The notes below the pieces were generated by a model that had not been told where the DNA came from, did no database searches, and saw only the letters and a list, made by a program, of their open reading frames with translations. Shown here in pieces: positions 61,325 through 64,000 of a stretch of DNA of 64,000 nt; position 1 is the first letter of the stretch; each line of letters starts with the position of its first letter. Position numbers and translations under genes: made by a program. Origin of the DNA: Bacteroides propionicigenes (GTDB lineage Bacteria; Bacteroidota; Bacteroidia; Bacteroidales; Bacteroidaceae); contig NZ_JAHBBW010000008.1 in the NCBI RefSeq assembly GCF_018390535.1, forward strand, positions 1-64,000, in the 5' to 3' direction.

Positions 61325-63757
61325 ATGAAAGTAATAAAATTCGGCGGAACATCCGTAGGTTCTGCGAACAGTATTTTAAGCGTTAAGAGAATTGTAGAAG
61401 CCATAAACGAACCTTTAATAGTGGTAGTATCCGCTTTGGGTGGTATTACGGATAAGCTGATTAATACTTCGAAAATGGCGGCGGCCGGTGACTCCTCTTA
61501 TGAAAACGAGTTTCGTGAGATTGTCTATCGTCATGTGGAAATGATAAAGGAAGTAATTCCGGCAGGCGAAGCGCAAGTATCACTGCAACGCCAGGTGGGA
61601 GAGTTGCTTAACGAACTGAAGGACATCTTCCAGGGAATTTATCTGATAAAAGACCTTTCGCAAAAGACATCCGACACGATTGTGAGTTACGGCGAACGCC
61701 TTTCATCCATTATTGCCGCGCAACTGACGGGTGCTGAATGGTTTGATTCGCGCCGGTTCATCAAAACGGAGAAGAAGCATTCCAAGCATGTGCTGGATGC
61801 GGAACTCACTACCTCTTTGGTACGTGAGACATTCAGGGATATGCCTAAACGCGTATTGGTTCCGGGATTTATCTCTACGGACAAGATTACGGGCGAGGTC
61901 ACTAACCTCGGTCGCGGCGGCTCCGACTATACGGCTGCCATTATAGCTGCGGCATTGGATGCCGATGCGCTGGAAATCTGGACGGATGTGGACGGCTTCA
62001 TGACTGCCGACCCGCGTGTGATTTCCACTGCCTATACCATTAATGAACTGAGCTATGTAGAGGCCACGGAGCTTTGCAATTTCGGAGCTAAAGTGGTGTA
62101 CCCGCCTACCATTTATCCGGTGTGCCATAAGAACATACCTATTATAATAAAGAATACTTTCAATCCCGAAGGAGCGGGAACCGTTATCAAACAAGAGGTT
62201 TCCAATCCGCAGAGCAAAGCCATAAAGGGTATTTCGTCCATCAACGATACAAGCCTGATAACGGTTCAGGGACTCGGTATGGTGGGTGTGATTGGTGTGA
62301 ACTACCGCATCTTTAAGGCTTTGGCTAAGAATGGCATCAGCGTGTTCCTCGTATCACAGGCATCTTCGGAGAACTCTACTTCAATCGGTGTGCGTAATGC
62401 GGACGCCGACCTGGCTTGCGAAGTGCTGAACGAGGAGTTTGCCAAAGAGATTGAAATGGGAGAGATTTCGCCCATACAGGCGGAAAAGGATTTGGCTACG
62501 GTGGCTATCGTTGGCGAGAACATGAAGCACACACCGGGCATTGCCGGTAAGCTGTTCGGTACGCTGGGACGTAACGGTATCAATGTGATAGCTTGTGCAC
62601 AGGGCGCTTCGGAAACGAATATTTCGTTTGTGGTGGACAGCAAGTCGCTGCGCAAGTCCCTGAATGTTATCCATGATTCTTTCTTCCTGTCGGAATATCA
62701 GGTGTTGAACCTCTTTATATGCGGTGTAGGCACGGTAGGCGGCAGTTTGATAGAACAGATTCACAGCCAGCGCCAGAGGTTGATGCAGGAGAACGGTTTG
62801 CAACTGAATGTGGTAGGTATTGCCGATGCCTCCAAAGCCATGTTCAGTCGTGAAGGCTTTGACTTGGAACGTTTCCGCGAAGAGTTGGCGGAGAAAGGCA
62901 AGGACAGCTCTTTGGATACGCTCCGTGACGAGATTATCGGCATGAACATCTTTAACTCCGTATTCGTGGATTGTACGGCGAGTGCGGGAGTGGCTTCCCT
63001 GTATAAAGACCTTCTGATGCACAACGTATCGGTAGTTGCCGCCAATAAGATTGCCGCTTCTTCGGAATACGAAAACTATCGTGAACTGAAGCAGATAGCC
63101 CGCCAGCGCGGTGTGAAATATTTGTTTGAGACAAACGTCGGTGCAGGTCTGCCCATCATCAATACCATTAACGACCTTATCCATAGCGGTGACAAGATAC
63201 TGAAGATTGAAGCCGTGCTGAGCGGCACGCTGAATTATATCTTCAACAAGATAAGCGCGGATATTCCTTTCAGCAAGACCATTAAGATGGCTCAGGAGGA
63301 ACGTTATTCCGAACCGGACCCGCGTATCGACCTTAGCGGCAAGGATGTAATCCGCAAACTGGTAATCCTTGCGCGTGAAGCCGGTTATCGCCTCGAGCAA
63401 AGCGATGTGGAAAAGAACCTCTTTGTTCCCGATGACTTCTTCGAAGGCTCTTTGGATGACTTCTGGAAGAAAGTGCCGAGCCTTGACGCCGACTTTGAAG
63501 CACGCCGCAAGGTATTGGAAGCGGAAAACAAGCATTGGCGTTTCGTTGCCAAGCTGGAGAACGGAAAGGCGTCCGTAGGATTGCAGGAGGTAGGCGTCAA
63601 CCATCCGTTCTACGGTCTGGAAGGCAGCAACAACATTATCTTGCTGACCACAGAGCGTTATAAGGAATATCCTATGATGATACAAGGCTACGGAGCCGGT
63701 GCAGGTGTAACGGCTGCGGGAGTATTTGCGGATATTATGAGTATTGCGAACGTTTAA
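61325..63757 (+). CDS. thrA: Bifunctional aspartokinase / homoserine dehydrogenase
   Basis: The 810-residue fusion opens with the aspartokinase signature MKVIKFGGTSVGS. It contains SYGERLSSIIAAQL, GRGGSDYTAAIIAAALDADALEIWTDVDGFMTADPRV and two ACT regulatory domains (about 310-460). It continues as homoserine dehydrogenase from the nucleotide site CGVGTVGG (about 465-472) to ANKIAAS, FETNVGAGLPII and GTLNYIF. It makes aspartyl-phosphate and, after aspartate-semialdehyde dehydrogenase, homoserine for threonine and methionine. ATG 61325 starts exactly at the kinase motif; an upstream GTG at 61208 would add a non-homologous tail over the leader region. Confidence 0.96.
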   Translation: MKVIKFGGTSVGSANSILSVKRIVEAINEPLIVVVSALGGITDKLINTSKMAAAGDSSYENEFREIVYRHVEMIKEVIPAGEAQVSLQRQVGELLNELKDIFQGIYLIKDLSQKTSDTIVSYGERLSSIIAAQLTGAEWFDSRRFIKTEKKHSKHVLDAELTTSLVRETFRDMPKRVLVPGFISTDKITGEVTNLGRGGSDYTAAIIAAALDADALEIWTDVDGFMTADPRVISTAYTINELSYVEATELCNFGAKVVYPPTIYPVCHKNIPIIIKNTFNPEGAGTVIKQEVSNPQSKAIKGISSINDTSLITVQGLGMVGVIGVNYRIFKALAKNGISVFLVSQASSENSTSIGVRNADADLACEVLNEEFAKEIEMGEISPIQAEKDLATVAIVGENMKHTPGIAGKLFGTLGRNGINVIACAQGASETNISFVVDSKSLRKSLNVIHDSFFLSEYQVLNLFICGVGTVGGSLIEQIHSQRQRLMQENGLQLNVVGIADASKAMFSREGFDLERFREELAEKGKDSSLDTLRDEIIGMNIFNSVFVDCTASAGVASLYKDLLMHNVSVVAANKIAASSEYENYRELKQIARQRGVKYLFETNVGAGLPIINTINDLIHSGDKILKIEAVLSGTLNYIFNKISADIPFSKTIKMAQEERYSEPDPRIDLSGKDVIRKLVILAREAGYRLEQSDVEKNLFVPDDFFEGSLDDFWKKVPSLDADFEARRKVLEAENKHWRFVAKLENGKASVGLQEVGVNHPFYGLEGSNNIILLTTERYKEYPMMIQGYGAGAGVTAAGVFADIMSIANV

Positions 63758-63787
63758 TTCTTCATTCTTCATTCTTCATTTACAAAG
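63758..63787. repeat. Short ATTCTTCATT tandem repeat in the thr operon gap
   Basis: Three consecutive TTCATTC-like units (10-bp period) fill the 30 bp between thrA and the next gene. They are of the same simple-sequence type as at 36852 and 56938. Confidence 0.6.
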
Positions 63788-64000
63788 ATGAAACACATTA
63801 TTATATTGGGTGACGGTATGGCCGACTGGCCTGTAAAGTCTTTGGGAGACAAGACCTTGTTGCAGGCTGCCAAAACGCCCTATATGGATAGGCTCGCACG
63901 GATGGGACGTGTAGGCAGGTTGAAGACTGTTACCGACGGTTTTCATCCGGGTAGCGAGGTTGCCAATATGTCCGTTTTGGGCTACGACCTTCCGAAGGTA
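63788..64000 (+). CDS. ApgM-like phosphoglycerate mutase / probable homoserine kinase (5' part)
   Basis: Seventy-one codons are visible before the window ends. MKHIIILGDGMADWPVKSLGDKTLLQAAKTPYMDRLARMGRVG and PGSEVANMSVLGYD are typical of archaeal-type cofactor-independent phosphoglycerate mutases of the alkaline-phosphatase superfamily. The metal-binding Asp (GDGMAD) and the SEVAN Ser-region nucleophile are present. Its place right after thrA suggests that it replaces ThrB as homoserine kinase. I recall such a role being reported for Bacteroides members, but I cannot check it here. Confidence 0.85.
   Translation, partial: MKHIIILGDGMADWPVKSLGDKTLLQAAKTPYMDRLARMGRVGRLKTVTDGFHPGSEVANMSVLGYDLPKV

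Noticed and set aside
62381..63772. Open frame of 463 codons on the minus strand
   Set aside because: It is antisense to thrA; the first residues come from the ATTCTTCATT repeat after thrA. No family resemblance.

Overview
The window looks like a core chromosomal segment of a Bacteroides species (order Bacteroidales). The evidence is the gene content: an ExbB/ExbD/ExbD/TonB cluster, GldH, a fimbrillin-type lipoprotein, a TonB-dependent receptor, a TamL/TamB pair, an M13 peptidase and PepSY-like lipoproteins. Many genes are also preceded by the Bacteroides promoter box TAnnTTTG rather than a sigma70 -10 hexamer, and Shine-Dalgarno sequences are mostly absent. I cannot name the species from sequence alone. 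I saw no prophage, integrase, transposase or CRISPR array.

Layout. The first ~100 bases are the 3' end of a 5S rRNA with its terminator. They are followed by a small secreted protein of unknown function and an energy-transduction operon (ExbB, two ExbD, TonB, a PstS-like lipoprotein, a TPR protein; 1.0-6.4 kb). Next come an initiator tRNA on the minus strand, then TetR regulator - FabG - RluA-type pseudouridine synthase - S9 peptidase (7.0-11.6 kb). A minus-strand NtrC-type regulator lies at 12.0-13.4 kb. A plus-strand run then encodes a cyclophilin lipoprotein, an M16 peptidase, a MATE exporter and a hybrid histidine kinase with HPt domain, followed by TamB and a TamA-like lipoprotein (to 26.4 kb). 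A PepSY-like lipoprotein is divergent from an OmpR-type two-component pair (26.5-29.6 kb). After that come a nucleotidyltransferase, an ABC-F protein and an M13 peptidase, then purH and the cell-shape cluster mreBCD-mrdA-rodA (35.3-42.7 kb).

The minus strand then carries metF-holB-PSP1/RicT-like-gldH and a fimbrillin/FISUMP lipoprotein (42.7-48.7 kb). The plus strand carries metA, a U32 (RlhA-like) protein and a membrane zinc-ribbon protein (49.0-52.9 kb). On the minus strand again are a TonB-dependent receptor with a LuxR-type regulator, a COG2509-like FAD oxidoreductase between two copies of an 86-bp hairpin element, radA and a type I asparaginase. The window ends in a threonine-biosynthesis operon: a probable Thr/Met leader peptide, fused aspartokinase-homoserine dehydrogenase, and the start of an ApgM-like gene.

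The coding content is conventional. The most unusual signal is at the DNA level: four short arrays of imperfect palindromes repeated at 22 bp (6508, 12983, 30773 and 52874). Each has its own palindrome, and one sits inside the linker of the NtrC-type regulator, where 22 bp is out of phase with codons. Other notable items are a perfect 13-bp inverted repeat filling the initiator-tRNA promoter spacer, the duplicated 86-bp hairpin, and low-complexity repeat DNA absorbed in frame into the FAD oxidoreductase.
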